A stretch of DNA of 64,000 nt from Phanerodontia chrysosporium (taxonomy: Eukaryota; Basidiomycota; Agaricomycetes; Polyporales; Phanerochaetaceae): contig MJGA01000018.1 of NCBI GenBank assembly GCA_001910725.1, positions 1 to 64,000 of the forward strand. The letters are read 5' to 3'. A program made the translations under genes and the position numbers. How positions within the stretch are numbered: position 1 is the stretch's first letter; every line of letters starts with the position of its first letter. Below are positions 10,539 through 22,369 of the stretch, one piece after another. Under the pieces are notes generated by a model that saw only the letters and a list, made by a program, of their open reading frames with translations, did no database searches and was not told where the DNA came from.

Positions 10539-12728
10539 ATGGCCCGCGACACGAATGACAACGACAAGTCGCAAGATGCAGCCCCCGAGGTCATTATTAC
10601 CGACACCGGTCTTCGGAAGGTCAAACCGTACTGGTACAACTACACTACCATGGCGAAGGGCCGTTGGTTGGGGCGGGAGATCCTGGAGATCATCTCGACA
10701 GAGTTTAGAGATCGCAGCATGGAATACTACGTACGTCCTGGTCTATGTTTCTTCCGAGCGTTTTAATGAGCCAACCGTGAAGGATAGAGATATGCACTCG
10801 AGTCCGGCGTGACTACAATTAATGGCAAAGTAGCAAAGCCAGACACTATTGTACAAAATGGAGACCGCATCGAGTACGTGATTCATCTCCCCGGGCGTGG
10901 GCGACTGACCGAAGGACAACCTCGTGCAGAAATGTCGCGCACCGACACGAACCTCCGGTAACCTCGACACCCGTGCGGATAGTTCACCACGATAAAGAAC
11001 AAGGGTTTATTGTTATAGACAAGCCTGGAAGTATTGTGCGTTGATCTTTGCAAACTATCGAACCGTCGCACTGACGCTTCACAGCCAGTGCATGCCGCCG
11101 GGAGATACTACAAGCAATCGCTCGTGCAAATCCTCAAGACCGAGATGGGTTTTGACACCGCGTATAGTACGTTTCTTATACCTCAAGTCATCCGTGCTGT
11201 GCCTTCGCTGACCTTCACATGTTGGTATTAGCTGTCAACCGCCTCGATCGTCTCACGTCCGGTCTCATGATCGTACCTCTCAATGTTGAACTCGCTCGCA
11301 AGATGACTGAAGAGTTTGCTGCGGGGTCGGTTCAAAAGGAATATGTCGCGCGCTGCAAGGGCAAATTCCCTGAGTGAGTAGTTCTCCCTGTGGGTTCCCT
11401 CGAAGTGGCTGAGCGTAATGCAGAGGAGAAACTGTCTGCGAGGAACCTCTCCTGACAATTGATCGCCAGATGGGTCTCAATATCGTTCATCCGGAAGGAA
11501 AGGTACGCCCAACATGGATCTTTACTCGACCGCGCTCTAACTATTATTTGCGTTCAGCATGCGAAAACTATATTTACACTATTACATTACGACCCGGAGA
11601 CAGACAGCAGTGTATTGCACTGTAAACCGGTAACTGGGAGATGTAAGTCGCCGCAGTTTCCTGCATAAACAATCTGCTGACGGTCTGTAGCACATCAAAT
11701 TCGTGTACACCTCCAATATCTCGGACACCCAATTGCCAATGATCCTGTGTATGGCGACGAAACAATATGGGTCAGTCACACTCATATGCACAATACATGT
11801 TCTGACTAATCTGGCTCTTGCAGGGCGAGAATTTAGGCAAGGGCGGTGTAGATGTGGTTCCCAGCGACGAACGAGTTGCACCGATGGCGCCACCAGAGTT
11901 CCACTTTGCTGAAGGCGAGAACCCCGAGTCGTTGTCAGACAAGCAGGCACGGGCAGCAAGCGGTACGCCTGAGGGCGCGCCGAAGAGCAAACCGCTCCCG
12001 CGAGAAACCGGGCACGATATCGGCATGGGCTCGCCTGTACCGCTCTCCGCGGAAGCTGTCCAGATTATCACGCGGCTGCGCAACCAAAAGGTGCGATAGC
12101 CATGAACGGTGTGCTTGACTGGTCGTTAACCTGATACGAACAGGACAAAGACGAGGATTGGGGCCGCTGGCGCGACGTCGTCTTCCGCGCGAAGGGCCGT
12201 CTACGACCAAAATGCGTCCCGAAGCCGCCTCCACTGCCGCCGCAGAACAGGCGGCGCAGAGGTGGACCCGTAGACATCGTCGAGGACCGCCCGCTCGCGG
12301 CCGAGGACGGCACGCAGACTCCGGACGCCGCCGCCGACCAGATCGACAGCGAGGTGCAGCCGCCGGCAGGAGAAGCGCTGAGCACGGGCGGGGTCATACC
12401 CGGCATGACGGGCCCCGTCGTTGTCGAGGATGTCGAACCCGTCGAGGCCGACGCTGCGGAGCCAGGGCCGCCGCAGCTCTCCGACGAGGAGGCCCTGGCG
12501 AAGATCAAGGTGTACCCGGCGGAGGGCGAGAAGGTCAACATCGAGAAGCACCCGGGCTCGGAGCAGCTGAAGTACTGCCCTGAGTGCTACCTCCCGCTGC
12601 ACCCGGACCCGAAGCCCGAGCGGCTGTACATATTCCTCCATGCGCTGCGGTACACGACGAGTCTTGGTTCATTCGAGACGGAGATGCCGGCGTGGGCTGC
12701 CAAGGGGTTCAAATGGGATCGGAGCTAG
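10539..12728 (+). CDS. RluA-family RNA pseudouridine synthase (PUS9/RIB2-like)
   Basis: Ten exons give a 567-residue protein: 10539-10730, 10788-10873, 10930-11035, 11085-11166, 11232-11373, 11424-11502, 11558-11642, 11691-11770, 11824-12090, 12144-12728. All junctions are GT-AG and keep frame. The N-terminus has an S4-like RNA-binding segment (about 60-100). The catalytic core follows, with NRLDRLTSG (Asp about 161) as the RluA motif II and the [10 protein letters not shown] motif near 260. The enzyme isomerises uridine to pseudouridine in tRNA, by analogy with yeast Pus8/Pus9. The C-terminal third is acidic and proline-rich and ends in a Cys-pair region (CPEC) before a conserved tail; I see no deaminase domain such as yeast Rib2 carries. 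Start chosen at the first in-frame ATG. Confidence 0.88.
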
Positions 12729-13126
12729 CCACGATACTTTGCCTGTCTTTGCGCTGGTTCATCAGACGTCCGGGAGAGGCACCATGAACGTCTCTGCTGT
12801 CCTAGTCAAAACTACGTCTAGATTCTGCGCAGATATTCAGACTGTTTCTTGGTGCTATAGGTCTGTTCGTATGCAGGATACCTCACGCTTCATGTCGAGC
12901 AAGTATTCATCATGCCGTGATGTAATAGGTTGGTTCACGCGATGTTTTACACTCCGAATCACCAGCTGGCTCCATGAGCACATACACTGAGACCTGTTGA
13001 TCCTCTGCCATCCAGCACCACGCAGCGCACTCTACTCTAAACCCCCAACACCTCGATATGTCTCTTGGCCAACTCACTGAACTCTCGTCAGTCGGTGCAG
13101 CACATTACAGGGTGTAAAATACGTAC
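12729..13126. other. 3' flank between pseudouridine synthase and secreted-peptide gene 1
   Basis: No gene was recognised. The region probably holds the 3' UTR of the upstream plus-strand gene and the intron and short last exon of the convergent peptide gene. Confidence 0.4.
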
Positions 13127-13339
13127 GCCGCACTGTGTCTGGCAAAGCTGAGAGTCGCCCGCTGCGCAGCAGCACACGTTCGGGGCGACGACCTCGGAGA
13201 CGGGCATGCGGACGGGCACGAGGTCCCCCTGGATGGGCGAGTTGCAGCGGCCGCCGGCCATGATGCAACAGATGTCCGCAGATGCCCAGACGGCGTGCAG
13301 GCCCGCGAGGAGGACGAGGGCGGAGGCGAAGGGCTTCAT
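13127..13339 (-). CDS. Small secreted cysteine-rich protein, paralog 1 (first exon)
   Basis: A 71-codon exon starts with an ATG followed by a hydrophobic signal peptide (about 20 residues, ending ...VWAS-A). The mature part is about 50 residues with eight cysteines in the order CC-C-CCC-C-C. Family landmarks are ICCIMAGGRC, the VPVRMPVSEV segment and VCCCAAG. The exon ends directly after the last Cys-Gly at a GTACGT splice donor that is conserved in four of six paralogs, so a short second exon is likely; without splicing the frame runs to 13088. A TATA-like CATAAATA lies about 80 bp upstream. The function is unknown, and the cysteine order is not that of hydrophobins. Confidence 0.75.
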
Positions 13340-15788
13340 CGTCGTCGAGGGTGCGCAGTGTGCCTGTGTGCGATTGGCGGTTGTGGTGGTGCGGGGCCCC
13401 TGCCTGTGTGTATTTATGCTGCCGCGAGCGACTGGTGGGCTTCGCCGTGCAGATTGCATGCGCCCCCGCGGTGTGCTCCCGACGCTATCGACGGCACACG
13501 AACAACGACAGGCTTATCTCCTGTCGGTATGTTTAGTTGAATGACGCACGGGACCATAGAGGCATCACGTACCTCATGTTGAGCTATGATCTCGCAGTGA
13601 AGACCGATGATGTGGATCAGATGATGTTAAACAGGCGCGTCCTCAGTGGATGACCAGTCAACAAAGTAGAGGCGCACTGCAGGCCGCAAGTCTCCCATGA
13701 TAATGATCGCAGGCACTTGGAATCGTTGCCGTGGTGGTCATGGGTCCATGAGATCCTTGCCGACATGACGTCGGGGTTTTAGCTAGAGTGAGAGGGCGAT
13801 GTTGTACAGTGGAAAGATAACGCCATCAGGTAAGCCTTGGGGACGCGAATGGGGGCACCATCATCCTTGTGGCACTCGGCATGAGCCGGTAAGCGTATAG
13901 TGAGATGTTGCTGAGCAGCAACATCGCCGTCTTCACACCTCAGTTCCGCCATTCCACCCACCGATGTTCGCTGTTGCACAGGTACGCCGATACGTTCGCA
14001 TTGCAAAGCGGTCAAGGCGGGCCCTGGTGGCAACGCTTGGGCACTACACACGAACACAGGGAGAGAAGCAGCTGTAATTTCAGTTCGGTAACAATTGTAC
14101 CAGTGATAATACGCGCTCAGTAGGTGTTTTGTTGCCCTGACCCTTCGTCGACTTGCTGAGTTCAACCTGCGCGTGGGACGAATCAATACGTTGGTAGCCG
14201 GCGCATCACGGAATGCACACAGCTATGGACATCGCACCGTATGCTGGGCTGTCCGCAGTCGATCTCTCCTCCTCCTCATGGGCACAATGAATGAGGGCGC
14301 CCCCCTTATCGCTCGAGGCGCGGGAACGCGTCACTTCCCCGCATCGCATCGGTGCGTCTTCGCCGCAGGTGGGCAGCACGACAAGTCGACAAGAGCAGGA
14401 TGTCTGCGCGAGTAATGCCGAGCGGGTTCAGTACTCGGCCGCATTATGCGCCAGCGATATGCAATGTCATTCCTGAGAAGCGGGTATCGCCATGCGCTGC
14501 TCGACGTTCGCAAAATCGACGGACCAGAGATATGTCATGATAGACACATGAGCAGGACGTGTATGTCCGCACATAGCGTGCAAGACCCAGCGGTTAATGA
14601 TGTAAACACCGCAATTCGTATTGGCGAGCCTTCGCATGAATAACCTTCGTGAAACCGTGAGGACACAACCAGAACGCTGGGGGATCAATGAAAGCTTACA
14701 CAAGATGGCCGACGAGGCCGAACAATGGAATCGCTCATATGACGTGTGGTGACTTCCATGGCCCGCTGAGTACAGCAGCTCGTTACGGTCGGCGCATGCT
14801 GGACAGAGAGAGGAACAGTAACGCTCTCTACGCACTATACAGATCAATTAGAGGGTCGCTTGCGTTTGACGTGGCATTGCTTTGTGGCTTCGAACTCTTC
14901 CAACGTTTGCAATTAGCCATGTGAGCCGCATACATCGAGGCTAGACACGAGACACCCGTCCTCCTCTGGAAGCCGAATCAGGGTCCAAGGCCTGTAACCG
15001 CGCTCAGTACTATATCATATCATGCCTAGATCAGGAGAAGGGCGTACAGCTAGCGCGAGCTGAACATAATGTGTAGGATGGCCTGCCGTGGGTAAGCACG
15101 CTGGCAGCGAGCACGAATGCATGTGACGTACCTAGTAGGTATGCCACCTACACTCGGCAACATGCGTTGGTTGAGCAGCTCCCGTTCTCGTCACCCACCA
15201 GCTCTGGGTTGCTAGAGTCTCCGCAAGCAGTTGCCCGAGCTATTTTATGGTCCGACAGTATAACCGCTGCGTCGTGTTTAGGGCGGGAATATGCATTTGT
15301 GGTGACGCTGCTGCAAAGCTGGTGGTGGTGAGATTCAAGTCGGAGTCGGGCGCTAACTCAGGGGCCCTCCGATCGAACGCCGAGCACACTGGCTACATCT
15401 CTGCGGCCTGCATATTTGCAATCCGCGCAACCGTCAAGGGGATTCCTCACTGATATTGCCGTTGTACTCGAGGAATAACAGCTTCTGCACCCTCTTCTCC
15501 CAGAGTTCTACCCACCGGCGCAGCAATGCAGCAGCATGTTATTACTAGGGGCTGTAGCAATGCCGTGGCCATAGAGCGCACGACAGGTTAGCCCTGGCTG
15601 CTGTGATCTATGACTTTGGGATGGAAGACATGGCATATATTGCTGGGAGCAATATTGTATCCACACAATATCTCATCGTCGCTTTTCTTATGGCCGCACA
15701 TCCCAGGTCCCTATATATAGCTCCAGCATGCCGATTTGCGTACGCCTCCGAGTCTGGTCACTGAGGACTGGTCAGAAGGACAAGAGGT
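13340..15788. other. Long intergenic region
   Basis: About 2.4 kb lies between secreted-peptide genes 1 and 2. No gene, RNA or repeat was recognised. Short frames are present but lack signal peptides or the cysteine pattern. A short hairpin (9-bp arms) lies at about 13902-13923. Confidence 0.45.
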
Positions 15789-16025
15789 TTATGCGACTGG
15801 AATACGCACGCAATTCGCCCTGCAAGGCTGACCGGGGCCTACCAAGCAGCAGCATTCGTCCGGATCGACGACCTCAGATAGAGGCATCAGGACAGGGACG
15901 AAGTCCTCGTTAGTGCGAGCGGCGTTGCACGGCCCAGATATCGTACCGCAGCACAACAGCGGCGTCAATGCGTAGGCAGCGTGAAAGCTTGCAAAGGCAA
16001 GGAGAGTAGCGACAACAAGCTTCAT
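15789..16025 (-). CDS. Small secreted cysteine-rich protein, paralog 2
   Basis: A 78-residue frame with a signal peptide of about 19 residues and eight cysteines in the family order (CC-C-CCC-C-C), including the VPVLMPLSEVVDP segment. It is the most diverged paralog. A GTGCGT directly after the last Cys codon (15809-15804) could act as the splice donor that the other copies have there; otherwise translation ends at 15789. A TATA-like ATATAAATA lies about 60 bp upstream of the ATG. Confidence 0.75.
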   Translation of the reverse strand: MKLVVATLLAFASFHAAYALTPLLCCGTISGPCNAARTNEDFVPVLMPLSEVVDPDECCCLVGPGQPCRANCVRIPVA

Positions 16026-16664
16026 GGGTCAGCTGTGTTCGTTTGTGCTGTAGTAGTGAGATACTCACCTGTGTATTTATATGTTTCAGGCGGCAAAGAA
16101 CGCATGCCAACGTCGCCGCGGTCTTTCCGCAGTCGAGCAGGTGACTAGGAAATGTATGTCGCATGTCAGTCCCCAGTTGAATAGCTCGGAGATCATCAAC
16201 GTCTCGGCTGCACCCATTCAGCAGATGAAGCCATACGGGAGGTCCAAGGGTAGCGGAAGACTGCACATCTCCTTCGATGTCTGACGCATTCTCCGAACGG
16301 GCAGAGTCCGGACGCCGCCAGAGTGTCTGGGAACGAGACTAATCCTTGGGCGTCAAGCCGGCCTCTCTCAAGCTGGCGTTCAATCCGACGGAACTCCGAA
16401 GGTATCAATTGCCTCCGCGGCAGCGCGGCCTTTGTACTTTCGTGCCGCGCAAAGAGCCCATAGATTCCAGTAACCTGGTATTTCGAAGTCCCGCAGTGTT
16501 AGATTGCGGAAACTACATGGTGCAGCCAATCCGAGCCTTTCTCCTCCACGGCTCTGCGTCTGCCACTGTCTGCCCCCCCCCCCTTCGGTGACCCTAGAAC
16601 CCTCCAACATTCTGCGCGAAAAATGTGAGTGAAGTTGAAGCGACCCAACCCAGAATGCACGTAC
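16026..16664. other. Intergenic region between secreted-peptide genes 2 and 3
   Basis: It contains the promoter of paralog 2 and the intron/3' part of paralog 3. A run of C near 16574-16583 is a likely length-uncertain site. No other gene was recognised. Confidence 0.4.
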
Positions 16665-16877
16665 CCCGCATCTCGAATCGCAGTCAGCCGCGCTGCCGGC
16701 CATGCAGCAGCAGATCGCAGGATGAGCGATCTCCGACAGCGGCACCTTGACGTGCAGGATGTCTTCTGGGTTGGCGGAGCCGCACCCGCCGGGGGCAGCG
16801 GCGCAGCAGACCTGTTCCGAGGCCAAGACGGCTTGGACGCCTGCGAGCGCAAGGATGAGGCCAGCGAGGATGTACAT
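16665..16877 (-). CDS. Small secreted cysteine-rich protein, paralog 3 (first exon)
   Basis: A 71-codon exon of the same length and structure as paralog 1: signal peptide (about 19 residues, ending AVLAS), then VCCAAAPGGC, VKVPLSEIAHP, ICCCMAG and a final CDSRCG just before a GTACGT donor. A TATA-like ATATATA is about 65 bp upstream. The open frame extends far upstream of this ATG, but the signal peptide and paralog alignment fix the start at 16877. It is the last copy before the copia insertion. Confidence 0.77.
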
Positions 16878-17470
16878 GCTTGCGCGTGGGTCGTTTGAGT
16901 TGGACTTTGTAGCGTGCTGGCTGCTCTGTGTCGCTACCTGCGTATATATGTCGTTTCGGGCGTCAGTGGTCGTCGTTCTTCTGTCAGATTCGCATTTCCA
17001 AGGAGAGATTATGCTCTGGGAAGCATGTGGGCAAGGTAAGACACATCCTCTGCCGGCTTCCAAGGCCCGAATTCGGAATTCCCGGGCAGTCTTGTCCGAA
17101 GGAAGTCCATGTTGCACACAGCGGTGCGCCGTAGATAGCAATGCCATCAACGTGGTGGCGTCCGGCGTGATCCGAGTGCTCGCCGCTCCATGTGCTTGCT
17201 CTTGGACATACCAGAACGATTGCAATGTTCTAGGGCTGTTAGTATGCCGTCTATGTGCTATCTCCAAGCAATACGATATGTATCATTTTTCTACGTTGTA
17301 ATCTTGCTCGTGACATGAACCGGCGCATCCTGCTCCGAACCGAAGCTCTATCGCAGTGCTTGGCAGCGCTCGCGCTCAGGAAGCGAAGTGATTCCATGCG
17401 TATCCTTTTTTGAAGCAGATTGCATGGTATACGAGTGCCAGAAGGTGTCACCGTTTCAACCGTGGGCTCT
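16878..17470. other. Intergenic region left of the copia element
   Basis: Upstream region of secreted-peptide paralog 3. Apart from its TATA-like element near 16945, nothing was recognised. Confidence 0.4.
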
Positions 17471-17475
17471 GTAGT

Positions 17476-17744
17476 TCTTGAAGAATCGAGCGGGGGTGAG
17501 ATGCGGTGAACGAACGATGGATATTCGACGAGATGTAACTAGGTTTTTTATACATTTTCTTGTAACTACTAGAAAGGAAATGAAATGTGGGTTTTGAGTT
17601 ATTACAAAGGCGGAAGACTCAGATAAGATAAAGTGGATCGGAATGAAGATAAGGAAATGGAGATTACTACCGACGGGTGCCTTTTATGGCATGCCGCCCT
17701 GCGTCTAAGGTGGGTCACCTCGGCGGCGCCTCGGGATGACAACA
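17476..17744 (-). repeat. 3' LTR of Ty1/copia element
   Basis: This 269-bp LTR looks identical to 21891-22159. In element sense it starts TGTTGTCATC and ends TTCAAGA. It is preceded (element sense) by the purine tract GAGGGGGAG at 17745-17753, which overlaps the pol stop codon. Confidence 0.93.
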
Positions 17745-17751
17745 CTCCCCC

Positions 17752-19189
17752 TCAGCGAGCGACGAGCTGAGCGAGTTCGAGCTGCTTGAGATGCGTCGGC
17801 TTGGCGAGTGCTTTGGTGAGCATGTCGGCGCAATTGTCGGCGGAGGCGCAATGCGTGATGTCGATGTCGCCGTCCTTGACGCGTTCGCGAATGAAATGAT
17901 GGCGAATATCGATGTGCTTGGAGCGCGCGTGAAATTGACTGTCGTGCGCGAAAGTGATGGCGGCTTGATTGTCGGTGAGGATCGTGGTAGCGGTGTCGCC
18001 GAGGATACCGAGTTCGGAGAGGAGGCGGCGTAGCCAGATGGCCTCCTTGGCTGCGTGTGAAAGGGCGATGTACTCCGCTTCCATCGTGGAGAGGGCGACC
18101 GTAGCTTGCTTCTTCGAGGACCAGCTGATGATGCCGCCGGCAAGCTTGAAGGCGTAGCCGGACACGGACCGGCGGTCGACCAGGGACTGTGCCCAGTCTG
18201 CGTCCGAGTATCCGATCAGATCTTGATCGTCGGGACCGTAGGTGATGCCGAGGTCGAGTGTGCCCTTGAGATAGCGAAAGACGTGCTTGACCGCCGTCCA
18301 GTGAGTGTTGGACGGTCGAGAGGTGAACTGGGAAAGTGCTTGAACAGCGAAGGCGATGTCGGGGCGTGTACCGACAGCGGCGTACATGAGGGAACCGATG
18401 GCGGCGGCGTAGGGCGCATCAACGGGCGTCTCGTCTTCGGAGATCGGCCCAAGCTTGATGTTCGGGTCAAGCGGCGTCGAGACCGGATTGCAGTCTTGCA
18501 TGCCGAAACGCTCGAGAATGAGCTTGATGTAGTGCGACTGCTTGATGGTGAGCGTGCGAGCGGTGCGGTCGCGAATGGCCTGAATGCCGACGAAGGTGGT
18601 GAGCGCGCCTGAGGTCGTGATGGCGAAGTGAGCGGCGATATCGGCCTTGAAGTCGTTTAAGGCAGCGCGCTTCCCAAAAAGGGTAGTGTCGTCGACATGA
18701 AGGAGTGCGAGCGTTAGAGCGTCGGAGCGTTTGAAGTAAACGCACGGATCGGCCTCGGAGCGAGTGAATCCCATCAGATTGACGAGAACGTGGTTGAGGA
18801 GGTTGTTCCACGCGCGTCCGGCCTGCTTGAGACCGTACAGGGCCTTGCGCAGGACGTAGACTTGGCCAGAGTTGTCGTCGTAGCCGGGTGCCTGACGCAT
18901 GTAGATGGTCTCCTCGAGGGGGCCGTAGAGATACGCGCCGGTGATGTCGAGACCGTCGTCGTCGAGGTCGTAACGGGCGGCGATGGCGCATGCGGCGCGC
19001 CAGGATTCGAGGCGGACGACGGGGGCGAAGGTTTGAAGGTAATCTTGCCCGGGGATCTGGGAGAAACCTTGTGCGACAAGACGTGCCTTGTACTTGTCGA
19101 TCGAGCCGTCGGGGTGGCGTTTGATGGCGAAGACCCAGCGTGAGCCGATGGCCTTCCGGTCGTCCGGAAGGTCGCCCATCTCCCAAGTT
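17752..19189 (-). CDS. pol: Copia pol, RT-RNase H part (downstream of frameshift)
   Basis: About 478 codons encode the reverse transcriptase (GSRWVFAIKRHPDGSI near the start, catalytic HVDD in the middle) and RNase H (YSDADWA, STMEAEYIALS) of a copia polyprotein. There is no start codon that makes sense. It is the continuation of the frame at 21749-19190 after one missing base in the G-rich run around 19190-19198 (minus strand), where the normal junction between the pre-RT linker and RT lies. The frame ends with a stop inside the polypurine tract. Confidence 0.88.
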
Positions 19190-21749
19190 CCCCTCCCCTG
19201 AGCTGTGACATTTCAGCGTCCATGGCGGCCTGCCATTGCGGCCAGTCGTCCCGTGCCTTACACTCCTCAATAGAGGACGGGTGGTCCCAATCTCCGCGTA
19301 CTGCGAAGCAGATGTGGGCGTGAGCGCTAGCGTCGTGATCCGTCGACTTCGGAGCGATGGTTCCGGTCTGGTGAAGACGTTTGTAGTCGACGCGAGGCGT
19401 GTTGCGCTCGGACTTGCGCGTAGACTCGGGGGGAACACTAGAGGATGTCGAGCGAGGAAGGGCGACTGAGGGGGAACGCGATTTGGTCGTCGTAGCAGAC
19501 GGTTCAGCCTTGGATGCCTTCGAAGAGTCGGGCGCTTGAGGCGCTGATGCCGGTGGTGGCGTCGTGGTAACTGAAGGCGGCGATTTGGCTCGAGAAGGTG
19601 TCGGACTCTCCCCCTCAAGGGTGAAGGGGATGCTACGAGGTGGTTCAGCCTTACGCTCGAAGATGACATCGCGAGAAACCAGGATCTGGCGCATGCCAGG
19701 GACGAAGTACCTCCAGCCGGCACTGTTGTCCGAAATCCCGGTGAAGATGTAGCGCTCGGACTTTGGCTCGAGCTTCGAGCGACGATTTTCGGGCACGAGG
19801 ACCCAGCAGGGCGTGCCGAACTCTTGCGCGTCCTTGATATCAGGGCGGCGGCCCCAGAATAATTCGTAGGGCGTGAGATCGCGAGTGCGCGTAGGCGTGC
19901 GGTTCTTGAGATAGGTGGCGTATGCCCAGGCCTCCTGCCAAAGGAATTTCGGTAAGTCGCGCGCGATCAGCATGGCGCGCGCGCGCTCCGCGAGAGTGCG
20001 GTTTAGGCGTTCAGCGATGCCGTTCTGCGAAGGGGAATATGGTGCCGTGGTGCGGACGAGAATGCCGCGAGAGGCGGCGTAGTCGCGAAACTGGCCTTGA
20101 GTATATTCCTTCGCGTTGTCGACGTGAACCGTCTTGATCTTCGCGTTGAGATGACGCTCGAGGAGCGCTTCATACTTCTTGAAGCGGTCGAGGGCGGCGT
20201 CGCGTGATTTCATGAAGAAAATAACGACGTAGCGCGAAGCGGCATCGGTGAATGTGATGACGTACGTATTGCCCTGCAGAGAGGCGATGCGCGCCGGGCC
20301 CCAGATGTCTGAGAAGACGAGATCGCCGACGGCTAGAGCGCGATCGGCGGCGGTATCGGGGAATGGCGCTCGAGAGTGCTTGGCCTGGATGCAGGCGTCG
20401 CAGTCGAAGTCGATATCCGACGAGGTGTCGACTTCCATGCCTTCTACGAGGTCTTTGCGATGGATTTCCTGCAGCTGCTGGCGATTAATGTGTCCCAGAG
20501 CGCAGTGCCATTCATACCAAGTGCGCGCAGTGCGCACGGCGAGCGCTCGAGATCGCGCCGGATACCGAAGTCTCATATCCATGTGATAGAGATGTCCGAC
20601 GCGTCGACCGTGGCAGATCGTACGATCGCGGTCCTTGATGAATAAGTCTGGACCAGTGCCGACGAAGGTCATGCCTGCGCTAGCGAGGCGACCGAGGGAC
20701 AGGAGATTGAACTCCATGTCCGGCGCGTGTAGAACGTCGGTGAGCTTGACTGAGACTTCCCCCTGCCTCGTATTGAAGGTAACTTGCACGTCACCGCGGC
20801 CTAAGGCCTTGCAGACACCTGCGCCGGTGACCGTGTGGTTGGGGGTCTCGATGTAGTCGCTGAACGCGTTGCGGTCGCGTACAATGTGGCGCTCGGTGGC
20901 GGAATCGCCGAGCCAAACTTCCCCCTTGACCAGGAGGGCGCGCACGTCTTGGGGGACTTCTTCTATTGTGGCGAACATGTAGGAGTCGCCGTCGGTCTCC
21001 GCGGCTACAGCGACGTGCGCGCGCGAAGATTTGCCTCCGGAGCCAGACTTCTGGTTGCCGCCGGATCGGCATTCGGGTTTGATGTGACCTTCCTTTCCGC
21101 ATCCGTGGCAGTAGACGCCCTTGCGGAATTTGGACTTCTTTGGGCGCTGGCGAGCAACGAGTGCCGTGGAGGACGTGTCGCGCTCCTTGCGGCGGCGTTC
21201 TTCGGTCAGAATTCGACCGGTGAGGTCTGACGAGGTTGTGATGCTCTGACAAGACGTAATGAACGCGTCCCAGGAAGGGGGAAGAGCAGAAAGGATTTGA
21301 TAGGTGAAATCTGAATCGGTAATCGTACCGCCAGAAAGGGTAATCTCTTCCATCAACTGCCTCATCTTCTTTAATTCCCCTTCCATGTCTGCTCCCTCCT
21401 CCATCTGGTACTTCTGGAGCTTTCTGCTCGCTGTGACCTTAGCCATAGTGCCTTGCGCGGCGTAGATAGACTTGAGCGTGTCCCACGCTGACTTGGACGA
21501 AGTGCTTGACGCGATGTGCGTGACTACTGAGGGCGCGCAGCGGAGGCGGATCGCGCTAAGCGCTTTCCGGTCTGCGCGGTCGAATGTCGCTTGCTCTGCG
21601 GCGTCGGTCGCATGGCGCGTCTTGTTGCCAAGGACGTAGTCGATATAACCGAGGTCGGTCAAGATGTCTTGTTCTTGCACCTGCCACGAGAAGTAATTCT
21701 CGGGCCCCTTCAAAGGTTCGATGCGTACACTGGACGTGTCTGATGTCAT
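19190..21749 (-). CDS. gag-pol: Copia gag-protease-integrase part of the polyprotein
   Basis: It starts with an ATG at 21749, about 140 nt inside the 5' LTR. In order it holds a copia gag domain (about 1-200), a zinc knuckle CHGCGKEGHIKPEC, a protease with the DSAT active site, a GAG-pre-integrase HHCC module (HCALGH...CDACIQAKH) and an integrase core with D,D,E (last part SPSQNGIAERLNRT). A Ser/Pro-rich linker follows. The frame continues to 18774 only as out-of-frame sequence after the frameshift near 19190. If the shift is a sequencing error, gag-pol is one polyprotein, as is usual for this superfamily. Confidence 0.88.
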
Positions 21750-21872
21750 ACTGACAGGGCGATAATCGCGAGATGTGGGCGCCTAGATTTGATCCGCAAT
21801 GGATCGACAGGGACGAGAGTTTGATCCGCACTGGATCTGCAGAGAGTGGTGATCGTCGTGTGCGCTCTTTAC

Positions 21873-21890
21873 AGCGCGGGGCTCATAACC
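21873..21890 (-). other. Copia primer-binding site for an internal fragment of initiator tRNA-Met
   Basis: The plus strand reads AGCGCGGGGCTCATAACC directly against the LTR, which resembles the anticodon arm of eukaryotic initiator tRNA-Met (GGGCTCATAACC, anticodon CAT). The element therefore probably uses a cleaved half-tRNA primer, as known for Drosophila copia and Ty5, rather than the tRNA 3' end. Confidence 0.75.
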
Positions 21891-22159
21891 TCTTGAAGAA
21901 TCGAGCGGGGGTGAGATGCGGTGAACGAACGATGGATATTCGACGAGATGTAACTAGGTTTTTTATACATTTTCTTGTAACTACTAGAAAGGAAATGAAA
22001 TGTGGGTTTTGAGTTATTACAAAGGCGGAAGACTCAGATAAGATAAAGTGGATCGGAATGAAGATAAGGAAATGGAGATTACTACCGACGGGTGCCTTTT
22101 ATGGCATGCCGCCCTGCGTCTAAGGTGGGTCACCTCGGCGGCGCCTCGGGATGACAACA
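21891..22159 (-). repeat. 5' LTR of Ty1/copia element
   Basis: This 269-bp direct repeat of 17476-17744 is followed by the target duplication GTAGT at 22160-22164. Confidence 0.93.
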
Positions 22160-22369
22160 GTAGTGTATGGATGTACAGCGGCTGCAGTCATTGAACCCTT
22201 CTCGCCTGTTGTGCTGCTCTCTCCACCATCTCCTGACCACATCGAAGGGTTCTCGCGAGGGAGCCACGGCCTGGGAAGCGGCGAGCACGTCAACAGCGAT
22301 GAGTGACACAATGGCAATCCAGCGGAGAGGCGAACGTACCAACAAAACTAGTAAAAACACGCCCTGCCC

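Larger units (their letters stand above)
17476..22159 (-). mobile_element. Complete Ty1/copia LTR retrotransposon
   Basis: A 4684-bp element with 269-bp LTRs and a perfect 5-bp target duplication GTAGT (17471-17475 and 22160-22164). The internal order gag-zinc knuckle-PR-IN-RT-RNase H is diagnostic of copia. The LTRs look identical by eye, so the insertion is young. It landed between secreted-peptide paralogs 3 and 4. The single pol frame is broken once, at a C/G run near 19190-19198. Confidence 0.95.

Noticed and set aside
13902..13923. Perfect 9-bp-arm hairpin in the gene-poor region
   Set aside because: It is short and isolated, with no terminator or RNA context; such hairpins are expected by chance in 64 kb.
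18467..19723. Minus-strand frame of 418 codons overlapping the copia element
   Set aside because: It is Arg/Pro/His-rich and lies in an alternative frame over the integrase-RT junction, whereas the recognised copia domains occupy the other two frames.
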